This document shows, in pieces, positions 1-6,357 of a stretch of DNA of 13,308 nucleotides. This stretch comes from Methanolinea sp. UBA477. Its GTDB lineage: Archaea; Halobacteriota; Methanomicrobia; Methanomicrobiales; Methanospirillaceae. Numbering within the stretch: position 1 is the stretch's first letter; each line of letters begins with the position of its first letter. The position numbers were made by a program, and so were the translations under genes. The DNA lies in NCBI GenBank assembly GCA_002509485.1, contig DAWO01000116.1, positions 1-13,308 on the forward strand, read 5' to 3'. Below the pieces are notes generated by a model. The model had not been told where the DNA came from. It did not search any database and saw only the letters and a list, made by a program, of their open reading frames with translations.

Positions 1-2
1 CT

Positions 3-284
3 TCAGGGGAACCGTGTCCCTTCGTCAGGGCGATACCACTGACTGATTCTTCCCAGGCGGACAACGCAGATACCTCCGATGCCGCTCTCCTCCCTACAGA
101 TCCCGATAACGATGGCCTGTACGAAGATCTCAATGGCAACGGAAGATGTGATTTCGCAGATGTGGTGCTGTATTTCAATCAAATGAACTGGATAGCTGAG
201 AATGAACCCGTCAGTGCATTCGATTACAATGGAAACGGTGAGATTGACTTCTCTGACCTCATACTGCTCTTTCACATGGTCTGA
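3..284 (+). CDS. C-terminal end of a surface protein with dockerin-like Ca-binding repeats (5' partial)
   Basis: Open frame from the window edge (codons begin at base 3) to a TGA at 282-284, giving 93 visible residues; the start lies outside the window. Two copies of a dockerin/EF-hand-like loop are visible with the pattern D-x-N-x-N-G-x-x-D-x-x-D: residues 42-53 (LNGNGRCDFAD region) and 74-85 (YNGNGEIDFSD region). An extra DPDNDG stretch precedes the first loop at 33-38, and each loop is followed by a hydrophobic helix (VVLYFNQM; LILLFHMV). Established knowledge: such tails occur at the C-terminus of PKD-domain and other secreted proteins of Methanomicrobiales. The role is inferred to be calcium-dependent folding or attachment outside the cell. 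Residues 1-31 are low-complexity linker. The upstream domains, and so the actual function, cannot be seen. Transcribed convergently to the ribosomal cluster. Confidence 0.8.
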   Translation, partial: SGEPCPFVRAIPLTDSSQADNADTSDAALLPTDPDNDGLYEDLNGNGRCDFADVVLYFNQMNWIAENEPVSAFDYNGNGEIDFSDLILLFHMV

Positions 285-328
285 ACGGATAGACCAGAGA
301 TCAATCGCTTTCCCGCGGTTCCCGGGCT

Positions 329-358
329 GGCCTGAATAAAAAGGCCTCCTCGCTGTTT
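329..358 (+). terminator. Candidate terminator for the dockerin-like gene
   Basis: A 5-bp stem GGCCT (329-333) / AGGCC (342-346) with an 8-base A-rich loop is followed by a pyrimidine-rich run ending in TTTT at 355-358, 45 bases after the stop at 284. On the minus strand the same place reads as a T5 tract, so it could act in both directions. Archaeal termination depends mostly on T-tracts, so the hairpin itself may be incidental. Confidence 0.3.
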
Positions 359-474
359 TGTGTGGGGAGTCTGAATCGATTTGTTATCCACATACCAAAT
401 CAGTCACTGAACCGCCGCCGGGGCGTCCACACATAACTCATACCAATTGCTCAAATTTTAACTGTTAATCTGAA

Positions 475-491
475 GGTGACCGCAGGTCACC
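475..491. repeat. Perfect 7-bp inverted repeat with 3-base spacer
   Basis: GGTGACC (475-481), spacer GCA, GGTCACC (485-491). As RNA it would form a compact hairpin; as DNA it is a dyad that could bind a dimeric regulator. It lies just downstream of an AT-rich stretch (about 450-470) and just upstream of a second hairpin with a T6 tract. Its role is unknown. Confidence 0.5.
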
Positions 492-497
492 CCGGGT

Positions 498-527
498 CGA
501 GGGCGAATCAGCCTCGCGGTATTTTTT
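498..527 (+). terminator. Hairpin followed by T6: terminator-like element
   Basis: CGAGG (498-502) and CCTCG (512-516) form a 5-bp stem with a 9-base loop; after CGGTA comes a run of six T at 522-527. The shape resembles an intrinsic terminator reading on the plus strand. No gene reading into it is recognised apart from the dockerin-like gene that ended at 284, so it might end a short untranslated RNA or a read-through message. Confidence 0.35.
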
Positions 528-631
528 GGGGGCGGCGGCATGCATCGCACATGGGGGGTGTGGGGGCGGGTAGCCCCTACAATTTGTATCCGGTTCATCA
601 ATCCTGCACACGCCAGGTAGCGAAGAGCCAT

Positions 632-653
632 AAAAAGAGTTCCCGGAATCCGG
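632..653 (-). terminator. Candidate terminator after cytidylate kinase
   Basis: On the minus strand, 25 bases beyond the cytidylate kinase stop (679), a short palindrome CCGGA/TCCGG with a single central base (643-653) is followed by GAACTC and then five T (complement of AAAAA at 632-636). The stem is short and the loop very tight, so the T-tract, which is the usual archaeal termination signal, is the stronger part of the evidence. This would end the long ribosomal cluster transcript. Confidence 0.4.
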
Positions 654-678
654 CTGATAGAGATGAGTGTCGGGTGTT

Positions 679-1236
679 TCAATGAATATTGTTGCTTTCC
701 GGTGAGCGGGCCTCAATGACGGAGATTGAGGTCTCGACGATCGCGGCAAGTTCCTCTACATCGAAACGTTCCGAATTGAGGATAATGTCATATGGTAACA
801 GGTCATCGATGTCGATATCATAATACGTCCGGTAACGCTCAGCTTCGCACTCCTCGCGGTCGCGGGTAAGATTCAGTGCGGTCTCGTGATCAGAGACACG
901 ATCACGTTCAAAGATCCTCTCCACCCTGCATTCCAGGGATGCCATGAGCCAGACTTTCAGGTCGGCTTCCCTGACAAACCAGCCAGAGAGCCTGCCCTCG
1001 ACGATTATGTCTTCATGGGACAGGGCAATCTCCCGCTGCCTTTCATCGATAAGCCGGTCAAAAGAAGGGTCCATCCGTGCCAGCTCTCCAAAATCGGCAA
1101 GATCCATGCCTCTCTCGCTTGCCATCTGGCGGAACACCTCTCCTGCAGAGATGATCTGGTAATCTCTCCGGGAAGCTATTGTCCTGGCGAGTGAGGTGGT
1201 CCCGCTTCCCGGCAGACCACTCACCGTGATTCTCAT
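679..1236 (-). CDS. cmk: Archaeal cytidylate kinase (CMP/dCMP kinase)
   Basis: Soluble nucleotide kinase that transfers a phosphate from ATP to CMP or dCMP, feeding CTP and dCTP synthesis; 185 residues, typical for the archaeal family. The P-loop is at residues 7-14 (GLPGSGTT), where the usual Walker A lysine is replaced by threonine; from memory several euryarchaeal members share this. Later family hallmarks are EGRLSGW at 80-86 (substrate side), the arginine-rich LID region 110-128, and RYRTYYDIDIDD at 134-145 leading into YDIILNSE. The ATG at 1236 overlaps the stop of the upstream DUF106 gene (TAATG). An in-frame upstream extension to 1293 adds residues unlike the family, so it was not used. 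Only a weak G-rich binding site precedes it, which suggests translation coupled to DUF106. Last gene of the cluster. Confidence 0.92.
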   Translation of the reverse strand: MRITVSGLPGSGTTSLARTIASRRDYQIISAGEVFRQMASERGMDLADFGELARMDPSFDRLIDERQREIALSHEDIIVEGRLSGWFVREADLKVWLMASLECRVERIFERDRVSDHETALNLTRDREECEAERYRTYYDIDIDDLLPYDIILNSERFDVEELAAIVETSISVIEARSPESNNIH

Positions 1237-1829
1237 TATATTCCCCCGATATTGAGGGACTTTCGGACTACCTGGCTGATGGTCAGAGAGCACATCATGT
1301 ACCAGAGTATCCAGGCCGGTATGGGACCAAGCACGAAATCGGTCAGGGTGTGCAGACCAAAGAAGGGCATGATGATCGCCCCTTCCGCGCTGTTTAACCT
1401 GAATATCAGCCAGAAGAAGATTGGGACCGTTATGATCAGGATGTATGCCATGGGCTTGAACTGGTTCTGGGACATCTCCATCTGTTCCTTCATCATCCTG
1501 TCCTTCTTTGCATTCAATTTCTTGAGCCGTTTCTCATCTCCCGAAAGCTGGGCTTCCCGGTACTCTTTCTGGAAGACTTTCATCCTGGCCTGGACATCCT
1601 GCATGTGCTCATAGTCAATGGTATATTTCTGGATTATGGAGGAATACAATGCAGTAGCCGTTGAAAGGATAACGATCAGGACATAGAACGGGACCATGTT
1701 CGCAAGCGGGCCCAGTACCGTGTCGAGAAAACTCCCCACGCCGTCCCTTATCGCCGGGACGCTGTAGGAGAAGATGAGCAGCATTGCCACGATAAGGGGG
1801 ATGAATCCTCCATATTTCTTCATATCCAT
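1236..1829 (-). CDS. DUF106 membrane protein, Oxa1/EMC3-superfamily insertase-like
   Basis: Integral membrane protein of 197 residues. Hydrophobic segments lie at about 9-24, 46-66, 126-145 and 168-188. Between the second and third is a charged, Met- and Lys-rich stretch (about 74-120) likely to form a cytoplasmic coiled coil. This arrangement (transmembrane pair, cytosolic coiled coil, transmembrane pair) is that of the archaeal DUF106 family, which established work relates to YidC/Oxa1, Get1, EMC3 and TMCO1. It probably assists insertion of membrane proteins; this is inferred from the family and from its place three genes after SecY's ribosomal neighbours. The ATG at 1829 is preceded by GGGTGA 6 bases upstream, overlapping the adenylate kinase stop (gap 6). 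A second in-frame ATG lies at 1823. The stop overlaps the next start by one base. Confidence 0.85.
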   Translation of the reverse strand: MDMKKYGGFIPLIVAMLLIFSYSVPAIRDGVGSFLDTVLGPLANMVPFYVLIVILSTATALYSSIIQKYTIDYEHMQDVQARMKVFQKEYREAQLSGDEKRLKKLNAKKDRMMKEQMEMSQNQFKPMAYILIITVPIFFWLIFRLNSAEGAIIMPFFGLHTLTDFVLGPIPAWILWYMMCSLTISQVVRKSLNIGGI

Positions 1830-1835
1830 ACCATT

Positions 1836-2408
1836 TCACCCGAGCGTCTGCGCCAAATCCTCTGCTGCCTTGTCAAGGAGATGATCTGCGTTCACGACGA
1901 TCTTGATGGTTGCACCCGTCATCATGGCATACGATGCCGCAATGGACCGGTTGAACTGCTGGTGCTGCCCAATCCCTGCAGATCCCTCCATGTCCCTTGA
2001 CCTGGTCTCGTCGGTCAGCCTGCGGAGAAGGATCTGGTCTTCGTCGGTCTCCACCAAAACGATCGTATCGGGCATCAGTTCCCGCAGCACCCATTCGGGC
2101 AGTCCGGCGAGATATCCCCGGGGAGTCTTCACCGACGCGTGCGTGTCGATGAGAATATTTCCCGTTTCCAGGGCCATCGCTTTGGCAGCAGCCTTCTGGA
2201 GCCCCTTCTGCACATCGCGATCCAGCCTTCTCATCTCGTCTCGGTCTTTCACGATTCCGTCCTTCCTGGCGACTTCGAACATGTACGTTCCGAAGTTGAG
2301 GGATTTGTAGGTAATCCCCTCATCTTCCAGGATTTTTAAGGCCCCGTTGACCACCGTGGTCTTGCCAACCCCGGGCACGCCGGTAATGATTACTCTCCTG
2401 TCTGTCAT
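1836..2408 (-). CDS. adkA: Archaeal-type adenylate kinase
   Basis: Catalyses ATP + AMP = 2 ADP in the cytoplasm. The 190-residue protein fits the archaeal AdkA family rather than the bacterial one. Walker A GVPGVGKT lies at residues 10-17 with the catalytic lysine K16. The segment NILIDTHASVKTPRGYLAGLP (about 84-104) is the family's nucleotide-binding core, and RRLTDETRSRD (129-139) is the arginine-rich lid. The ATG at 2408 is chosen because GGAG lies 5 bases before it. A GTG at 2414 would add two residues but sits directly on the binding site and overlaps the SecY stop. It follows secY by 2 bases, and in archaea this SecY-Adk order is common, so co-transcription is likely. Confidence 0.93.
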   Translation of the reverse strand: MTDRRVIITGVPGVGKTTVVNGALKILEDEGITYKSLNFGTYMFEVARKDGIVKDRDEMRRLDRDVQKGLQKAAAKAMALETGNILIDTHASVKTPRGYLAGLPEWVLRELMPDTIVLVETDEDQILLRRLTDETRSRDMEGSAGIGQHQQFNRSIAASYAMMTGATIKIVVNADHLLDKAAEDLAQTLG

Positions 2409-2410
2409 AC

Positions 2411-3844
2411 TCACTCCTTCCCAAAGAATGTCCGCATGAACGGGTACATCTCCATGATCTGCTGGCTTGCAATCTCCTCGTACAGACGATACGTGATACT
2501 CACCGTCAGCAAAAGACCCGTCCCGCTCACTGCTCCGATGACACCAAACAGGTTGGCCCCGACAGAGAGCAGCCCGATAAATACACCGCCAATCACGGTC
2601 ACCCTGGGGATGTACCTGTCGAGATATTTCTCAAGGACCTGCGGATTCCGCCGGTAGCCGGGGATTGACATTCCGCTCAGCTGGATCTGGCGGGCCACAT
2701 CTTTCGAATCCAGGCCTGCTGTCTTGATCCAGAAGAGTGCAAATATTGCACCGCCGACCACCATGACGATGATATCGATGCCAAGCCTCGTGAGAATCTG
2801 CCAGGGCGCATGGCCGAGATCGTAGATCCACCACATCCAGTCAGACGGCCCGTTCACCGGGTTCAAGTAAAACATCAGCCCGCTGACCGGCGTCTGGTTC
2901 TGAAACGTGCCAAGGATTGTGATCCCCACGTTGTTTAAGAAGAGTCCGATCATCTGGATATTGGCCTGCAGCACCCTGACAAGGATCATGGGCAGGACGC
3001 TGGCATAGATCAGCTTCACCGGGAACCGTGCCCTGGCCCCGCGGACCTGCGCGTGGGCAAGGGGAATCTCAATCCGGGTAGACTCCACGTACACGATTAT
3101 GAGGAATATCGCAACCGTTGCGATCAGCGCGAGCATCTCGATGCCCATGTACTGCAGGAAATTCGCCCCGTCGGCTACTACGGCCACCAGGCGCGGGAAG
3201 AAACCGACCGGATACTGATCATTCAACGGGGACCAGTTGATGAACCCATTGATGAGTGCCTGGGATATTCCGGCTATGATGAAAAGTCCCACTCCGGAGC
3301 CGATCCCCCATTTGGTGACCACCTCATCCATGAATACGATGAGGACACCCCCGATACACACCTGGAGGAAGATCAAAAGCGAGACCGCGAAGAGATTTCC
3401 TCCAAAGAACGCATCGGCGATGGCCGGATCGGGCAGGAGGAAACCTCCAACAAGGTTCGGCGCAGCTTCGATGATGATCATCACGAAGATGAGCAGCTTC
3501 TGCAGTCCCATGTAGATGACCTGGCCACGCACATCGGCAGTATCGATATGCAGGATATCCGCACCTTTCAGGAGCTGCAACACGATAGACGCCGTAACAA
3601 TCGGCCCGATACCGAGCTGGACAAGTGAGCCGCTCGCTCCGGCGAGGAGAGCCCTCCAGTACAGGAAGAGATCCTGTGAATTGGGGTCCAGCCCCCATAG
3701 CGGGATATTGGTCAGTACAAAATAGAGTATCAGGATGCCGGCTGTCCACAAGAGTTTGTTCTTGAAATGGACGTGGCCTTCAGGACTCTTGACTGAAGGC
3801 ATCGCTGCCAGCAGCGGTTCCATTCGGTCCAACAGGGTTCCCAT
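2411..3844 (-). CDS. secY: Protein translocase subunit SecY (Sec61 alpha)
   Basis: Pore subunit of the SecYE-beta translocon in the cytoplasmic membrane. It moves secreted proteins and inserts membrane proteins as ribosomes dock on it. The 477 residues show ten hydrophobic segments, roughly 32-51, 74-92, 109-134, 151-172, 181-201, 236-254, 276-297, 352-373, 412-432 and 434-453. The plug region after segment 1 includes GSLVQLGIGPIVTAS (72-86). A long outer loop before segment 8 (about 312-350) is typical of archaeal and eukaryotic Sec61. Basic cytosolic loops follow segments 6 and 8, including HAQVRGARARFP at 264-275, the usual ribosome-contact region. The start ATG is preceded by AAGGTG; the 20-base gap after uL15 is the largest in the cluster. 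Confidence 0.97.
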   Translation of the reverse strand: MGTLLDRMEPLLAAMPSVKSPEGHVHFKNKLLWTAGILILYFVLTNIPLWGLDPNSQDLFLYWRALLAGASGSLVQLGIGPIVTASIVLQLLKGADILHIDTADVRGQVIYMGLQKLLIFVMIIIEAAPNLVGGFLLPDPAIADAFFGGNLFAVSLLIFLQVCIGGVLIVFMDEVVTKWGIGSGVGLFIIAGISQALINGFINWSPLNDQYPVGFFPRLVAVVADGANFLQYMGIEMLALIATVAIFLIIVYVESTRIEIPLAHAQVRGARARFPVKLIYASVLPMILVRVLQANIQMIGLFLNNVGITILGTFQNQTPVSGLMFYLNPVNGPSDWMWWIYDLGHAPWQILTRLGIDIIVMVVGGAIFALFWIKTAGLDSKDVARQIQLSGMSIPGYRRNPQVLEKYLDRYIPRVTVIGGVFIGLLSVGANLFGVIGAVSGTGLLLTVSITYRLYEEIASQQIMEMYPFMRTFFGKE

Positions 3845-3864
3845 TCTTTCACCTTGAAAAGAGG

Positions 3865-4290
3865 TTAGATAACCAGGACCTGGCCACCCAGCGCCTCAAT
3901 TTTCACTTTTGCCTGCTCTGAAAAAGATCTGGCAGAGATATTCATCTTCTGAGTGACTTTTCCGCTGCCAAGTATCTTATCAATACCGATCTGTTCGGCA
4001 TTGATGACTATGGCATCACCCTCCCGGGAGGCCCTGCCTTCATCGACAAGAGTCTCTGCCATCTGGTCCAGGACACCGACAGAGAGCGTCTTTTCTCTCC
4101 GTGAAGTCTGGTTCACAAAACCGTGCTTCCCGTTATGGATCTCTCCATAGAGCAGGTAATGTGAGAAGCGGTGGTCGCGGTGACCCGCCCTGCCTCTTCC
4201 TCCACGGTTCCCGGCTCCACGGCGGTTCTTATGAGTGCCACCACCGCAGGTTCGCGAACCGCGGAACTTGGATCGTTTATTGACTGGCAT
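3865..4290 (-). CDS. rpl15: Ribosomal protein uL15
   Basis: Large-subunit protein of 141 residues. The first 45 residues are an arginine- and glycine-rich extension (RTCGGGTHKNRRGAGNRGG region at 13-31) that threads into 23S rRNA, followed by a small globular domain ending in VKIEALGGQVLVI. Length and order (uL30-uL15-SecY) match archaeal uL15. A strong GAGGTGA binding site lies within the last codons of uL30 and the 6-base gap. No unusual feature. Confidence 0.96.
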   Translation of the reverse strand: MPVNKRSKFRGSRTCGGGTHKNRRGAGNRGGRGRAGHRDHRFSHYLLYGEIHNGKHGFVNQTSRREKTLSVGVLDQMAETLVDEGRASREGDAIVINAEQIGIDKILGSGKVTQKMNISARSFSEQAKVKIEALGGQVLVI

Positions 4291-4296
4291 ATCATC

Positions 4297-4758
4297 TCAC
4301 CTCATCTTGTAGAGGAGAGCATTGATCTCCTTCCCATAATATCCGAGGGCACCACCCTGGAGATATGTCCTCTTGATGGTCTTGTATCCCTTCCTTGGAG
4401 GGTGCAGACGCAGCACCGGTTTCAATCCGGGCATATCGGCGAGCCTGACATCTCCTGCCGCCAGGGCCTGAGAAAACTCCATGATCCCTCCAAAACTTGA
4501 GTTCGCCTTCACATACTCGTCGGTGAGGGGATGATCTCCGATAACCCGTCCCCGGGTGCGAAGGATCGTATCTATCGTCTGTGCATCGACCTCGCCGTAC
4601 GCAACGAAATCCTTCACCTTCCGAATCATTCCAAGATATTCGGGTGTGTCGGGCACCAGGACGCAGTGGTTGATATGGTGCAGGCGGAGCATCCGGAGCG
4701 TATCCTTGATATCACGCCGGGTATTTACCACCCCCCTGACCTGGACAATGGCGTACAT
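4297..4758 (-). CDS. rpl30: Ribosomal protein uL30
   Basis: Large-subunit protein; 153 residues, the long archaeal/eukaryotic (L7-like) form rather than the short bacterial one. The N-terminal ferredoxin-like part begins MYAIVQVRGVVNTRRDIKDT, followed by LRLHHINHCVLVPDTPEYLGM, and the C-terminal half carries the basic LHPPRKGYKTIKRTYLQGG segment. The ATG at 4758 is chosen: it overlaps the uS5 stop by one base (TGATG), GGAGGTG lies 7 bases upstream, and the family starts with MYA. A GTG at 4761 would add one residue. Confidence 0.95.
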   Translation of the reverse strand: MYAIVQVRGVVNTRRDIKDTLRMLRLHHINHCVLVPDTPEYLGMIRKVKDFVAYGEVDAQTIDTILRTRGRVIGDHPLTDEYVKANSSFGGIMEFSQALAAGDVRLADMPGLKPVLRLHPPRKGYKTIKRTYLQGGALGYYGKEINALLYKMR

Positions 4759-5375
4759 CACTCTGCACCTCCTGTCCTGAACATGTTGGTCGCCTTGAGG
4801 GCATTGAAGGTTGCTTTCGCGAAATTGATGGTTGTCCGTGTCTGTCCGCGCGAGAATGTCCAGGCATCCCTGATTCCTGCGAGTTCCAGCACTTTCTTGC
4901 TGATATCCCCGGTAACAAGTCCTATCCCCTGGGGGGCAGGTTTCAACGTCACCCTCACGCTTCCGGCCGATCCTTCAACCTGCATTGGCAGGGAATGGGC
5001 GGTACCGCACCCGCATTCCCAGCTGCCGCAGCCTCTTTTTACCTTGATCACATTCGTCTTTGCATTGACGATCGCCTTTCGTATCGCATCGCCGACCTGG
5101 GCATCCTTTCCCTGGCCGAAACCGATGTATCCGTCCCTGTTTCCAACCACGACCACCGCCCGGAACTTCACACGGCGCCCCGAGTCGGTCATGCGTTGCA
5201 CCATCTCTATGTCCAGGACCTCGTCTTCGAGGTCCGGCAGGAAGGCATCGACGATCTCCGGTTCCTTGATGGGATGTCCACTCTCCAGGACCTGGTCGAT
5301 ACTGGTGATCTGGCCTGAGGCCACCGCCTTTCCAATTCCGGTGAGGGGAACCCATTCTTCTTTCTCGTACGCCAT
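4758..5375 (-). CDS. rps5: Ribosomal protein uS5
   Basis: Small-subunit protein at the mRNA entry and decoding side, 205 residues. The dsRNA-binding S5 domain covers about 45-115 (FRAVVVVGNRDGYIGFGQGK at 71-90), followed by the conserved archaeal/eukaryotic KRGCGSWECGCG segment (113-124, cysteines 116, 121, 123) and the C-terminal domain with VRVTLKPAPQGIG. The start follows the uL18 stop by one base, with GGAG inside the end of uL18. The stop overlaps uL30 by one base, so translation of the three genes is probably coupled. Confidence 0.97.
   Translation of the reverse strand: MAYEKEEWVPLTGIGKAVASGQITSIDQVLESGHPIKEPEIVDAFLPDLEDEVLDIEMVQRMTDSGRRVKFRAVVVVGNRDGYIGFGQGKDAQVGDAIRKAIVNAKTNVIKVKRGCGSWECGCGTAHSLPMQVEGSAGSVRVTLKPAPQGIGLVTGDISKKVLELAGIRDAWTFSRGQTRTTINFAKATFNALKATNMFRTGGAE
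4766..4772 (-). promoter_or_regulatory. Ribosome binding site of uL30
   Basis: GGAGGTG on the minus strand, 7 bases before the ATG at 4758 and inside the end of uS5. It supports that ATG over the GTG at 4761. Confidence 0.75.
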
Positions 5376-5376
5376 G

Positions 5377-5904
5377 TTACTCGAGCTCCTTCATGATCGC
5401 ATCAATCGTCTCTTCAACATTCTGGACCAGGTCCCCTGCCCGGTCAGGTGCATATTCTGCGATATGGACACCTTTTACCCGATCTTCATCAGGAAGAACG
5501 GCCTCGCCATGCGGGATGTCAAGACCTGCGGTGACAGCGCCTTTCAGTGCGGCGAATACCCTGGCACCCGGTGTCGCCCTGTTCAGCCCTATATCCAGGA
5601 TTGCCTGTTGATAGTCGGTATTCAGGGCCCTGACCGCAAAAAGCATCCCTGTCAGATACGCCGCAGGTGTGCTCGAGGTGGATCCCCTGTACCCGAAGCG
5701 CGCAAGTTCTTTCGAATTTGCCGCAACGAGCGTCCTGTCCCCCTCGAGCCCTGCGGATACCAGCTGGATGATGATATGCCTGTTTGTCCTCCGGACAACC
5801 ATCCGTGGACGGTCAGACACGACCAGTCTGGTCCGCTGGTAATAATCGGTCTTTCCCTCTTTTCTCCGCCTGAAAGGAACAAAATATCGCGCTCCTGAAG
5901 CCAT
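5377..5904 (-). CDS. rpl18: Ribosomal protein uL18
   Basis: 5S rRNA-binding protein of the large subunit (eukaryotic L5 family), 175 residues, the length expected in euryarchaea. The N-terminal basic part (FRRRKEGKTDYYQRTRLVVS at 11-30) and the central RHIIIQLVSAGLEGDRTLVAANSKEL region are typical, as is the later TPGARVFAALKGAVTAGLDIPH stretch. The ATG directly follows the eL19 stop with no gap, and its binding site GGAGGATG lies in the last eL19 codons. Works together with uL5 and 5S rRNA in the central protuberance. Confidence 0.96.
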   Translation of the reverse strand: MASGARYFVPFRRRKEGKTDYYQRTRLVVSDRPRMVVRRTNRHIIIQLVSAGLEGDRTLVAANSKELARFGYRGSTSSTPAAYLTGMLFAVRALNTDYQQAILDIGLNRATPGARVFAALKGAVTAGLDIPHGEAVLPDEDRVKGVHIAEYAPDRAGDLVQNVEETIDAIMKELE

Positions 5905-6357
5905 TTATTTCATCCTCCCTGACATTATTTCCAGTTGGGCACGCAGGTGCGCGACATTTCTGAACTGTCCGCCTGCCGCCTTCCGGTAAAGCATTCGGTA
6001 CATATGGCGGTCTATCTCGCCCGAGTCACGTAACTCGACAAGCGTCTTTCTGATAGCCCGGATCTTCTGGATCCACTGTCTCTTTCGCGGATTCCTGGCT
6101 CCTTTCGCACCGCGGTGCCTTCCAGGGCCCTTGCAGTGCCCGTACGCCCTCTTCGCTATCTTGACCCGTGCCCGGCCCCTGCTCACGCCTTTGACCTGGT
6201 GGGCCCGTATCGCGCCATCGTCGATAAGCTCCCTGATATCATCACGGGAGATCGCGTTCTGGATATCCGGGATACGTTCCGGATCAAACCATACCCGGTT
6301 TACTCCGCACTTGAGCAGTGATGCCGAGATCCTCTTCTGGTTTGAGACATCAGTCAT
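5905..6357 (-). CDS. rpl19e: Ribosomal protein eL19
   Basis: Large-subunit protein found only in archaea and eukaryotes, 150 residues. It is a helical, basic protein: the N-terminal globular part contains NQKRISASLLKCGVNRVWFD and the middle carries a very basic linker (KRAYGHCKGPGRHRGAKGAR region), followed by a long helix. The ATG at 6357 is preferred over the ATG at 6366 because GAGG lies 9 bases before the former but abuts the latter, and family members begin MTD-x-x-NQKR. With this start it overlaps the end of eL32 by 8 bases. Confidence 0.94.
   Translation of the reverse strand: MTDVSNQKRISASLLKCGVNRVWFDPERIPDIQNAISRDDIRELIDDGAIRAHQVKGVSRGRARVKIAKRAYGHCKGPGRHRGAKGARNPRKRQWIQKIRAIRKTLVELRDSGEIDRHMYRMLYRKAAGGQFRNVAHLRAQLEIMSGRMK

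Larger units (their letters stand above)
285..678. other. Intergenic region between convergent genes, with hairpins and T-tracts
   Basis: This 394-base stretch between the dockerin-like gene (+) and cytidylate kinase (-) has no convincing gene. Possible frames on the minus strand (for example a TTG-started 74-codon frame from 682) have no recognisable domain and are rich in proline near the GC-rich segment. It contains several inverted repeats: GGCCT/AGGCC at 329-346, GGTGACC/GGTCACC at 475-491, CGAGG/CCTCG at 498-516 followed by six T, a 9-bp stem at 559-581, and CCGGA/TCCGG at 643-653 followed by five T on the minus strand. A short AT-rich stretch lies at 450-470. No tRNA, CRISPR repeat or insertion-sequence end was recognised. 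Confidence 0.6.

Noticed and set aside
3..275. Minus-strand open frame of 90 codons opposite the dockerin-like tail
   Set aside because: The plus strand carries a clear protein signature with two Ca-binding loops; the opposite frame is its shadow.
383..391. TTATCCACA, which matches a bacterial DnaA box
   Set aside because: Archaea use Orc1/Cdc6 and origin recognition boxes; a single chance match is not an origin.
412..538. CCGCCGCC (412-419) complementary to GGCGGCGG (531-538), possible long-range stem
   Set aside because: Both are simple GC repeats likely to match by chance, and the pairing does not extend beyond 8 bp.
592..604. UUGAUGA-like motif on the minus strand resembling a C box of a C/D guide RNA
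   Set aside because: The nearest CTGA D box is about 80 bases on, and no C' and D' boxes with the usual spacing are seen, so it is not a credible C/D RNA.
458..682. Minus-strand TTG-started frame of 74 codons after cytidylate kinase
   Set aside because: No binding site typical of the neighbours, no recognisable domain, proline- and arginine-rich translation of a GC-rich structured region, and it runs through the candidate terminators.
3053..3628. Plus-strand open frame of 191 codons opposite secY
   Set aside because: Highly charged antisense translation of hydrophobic SecY codons; no independent evidence for a gene.
4531..5898. Plus-strand open frame of 455 codons antisense to uL30, uS5 and uL18
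   Set aside because: It lies entirely opposite three certain ribosomal protein genes, has no recognisable domain or binding site, and is explained by codon bias of the minus-strand genes leaving few stops in the opposite frame.
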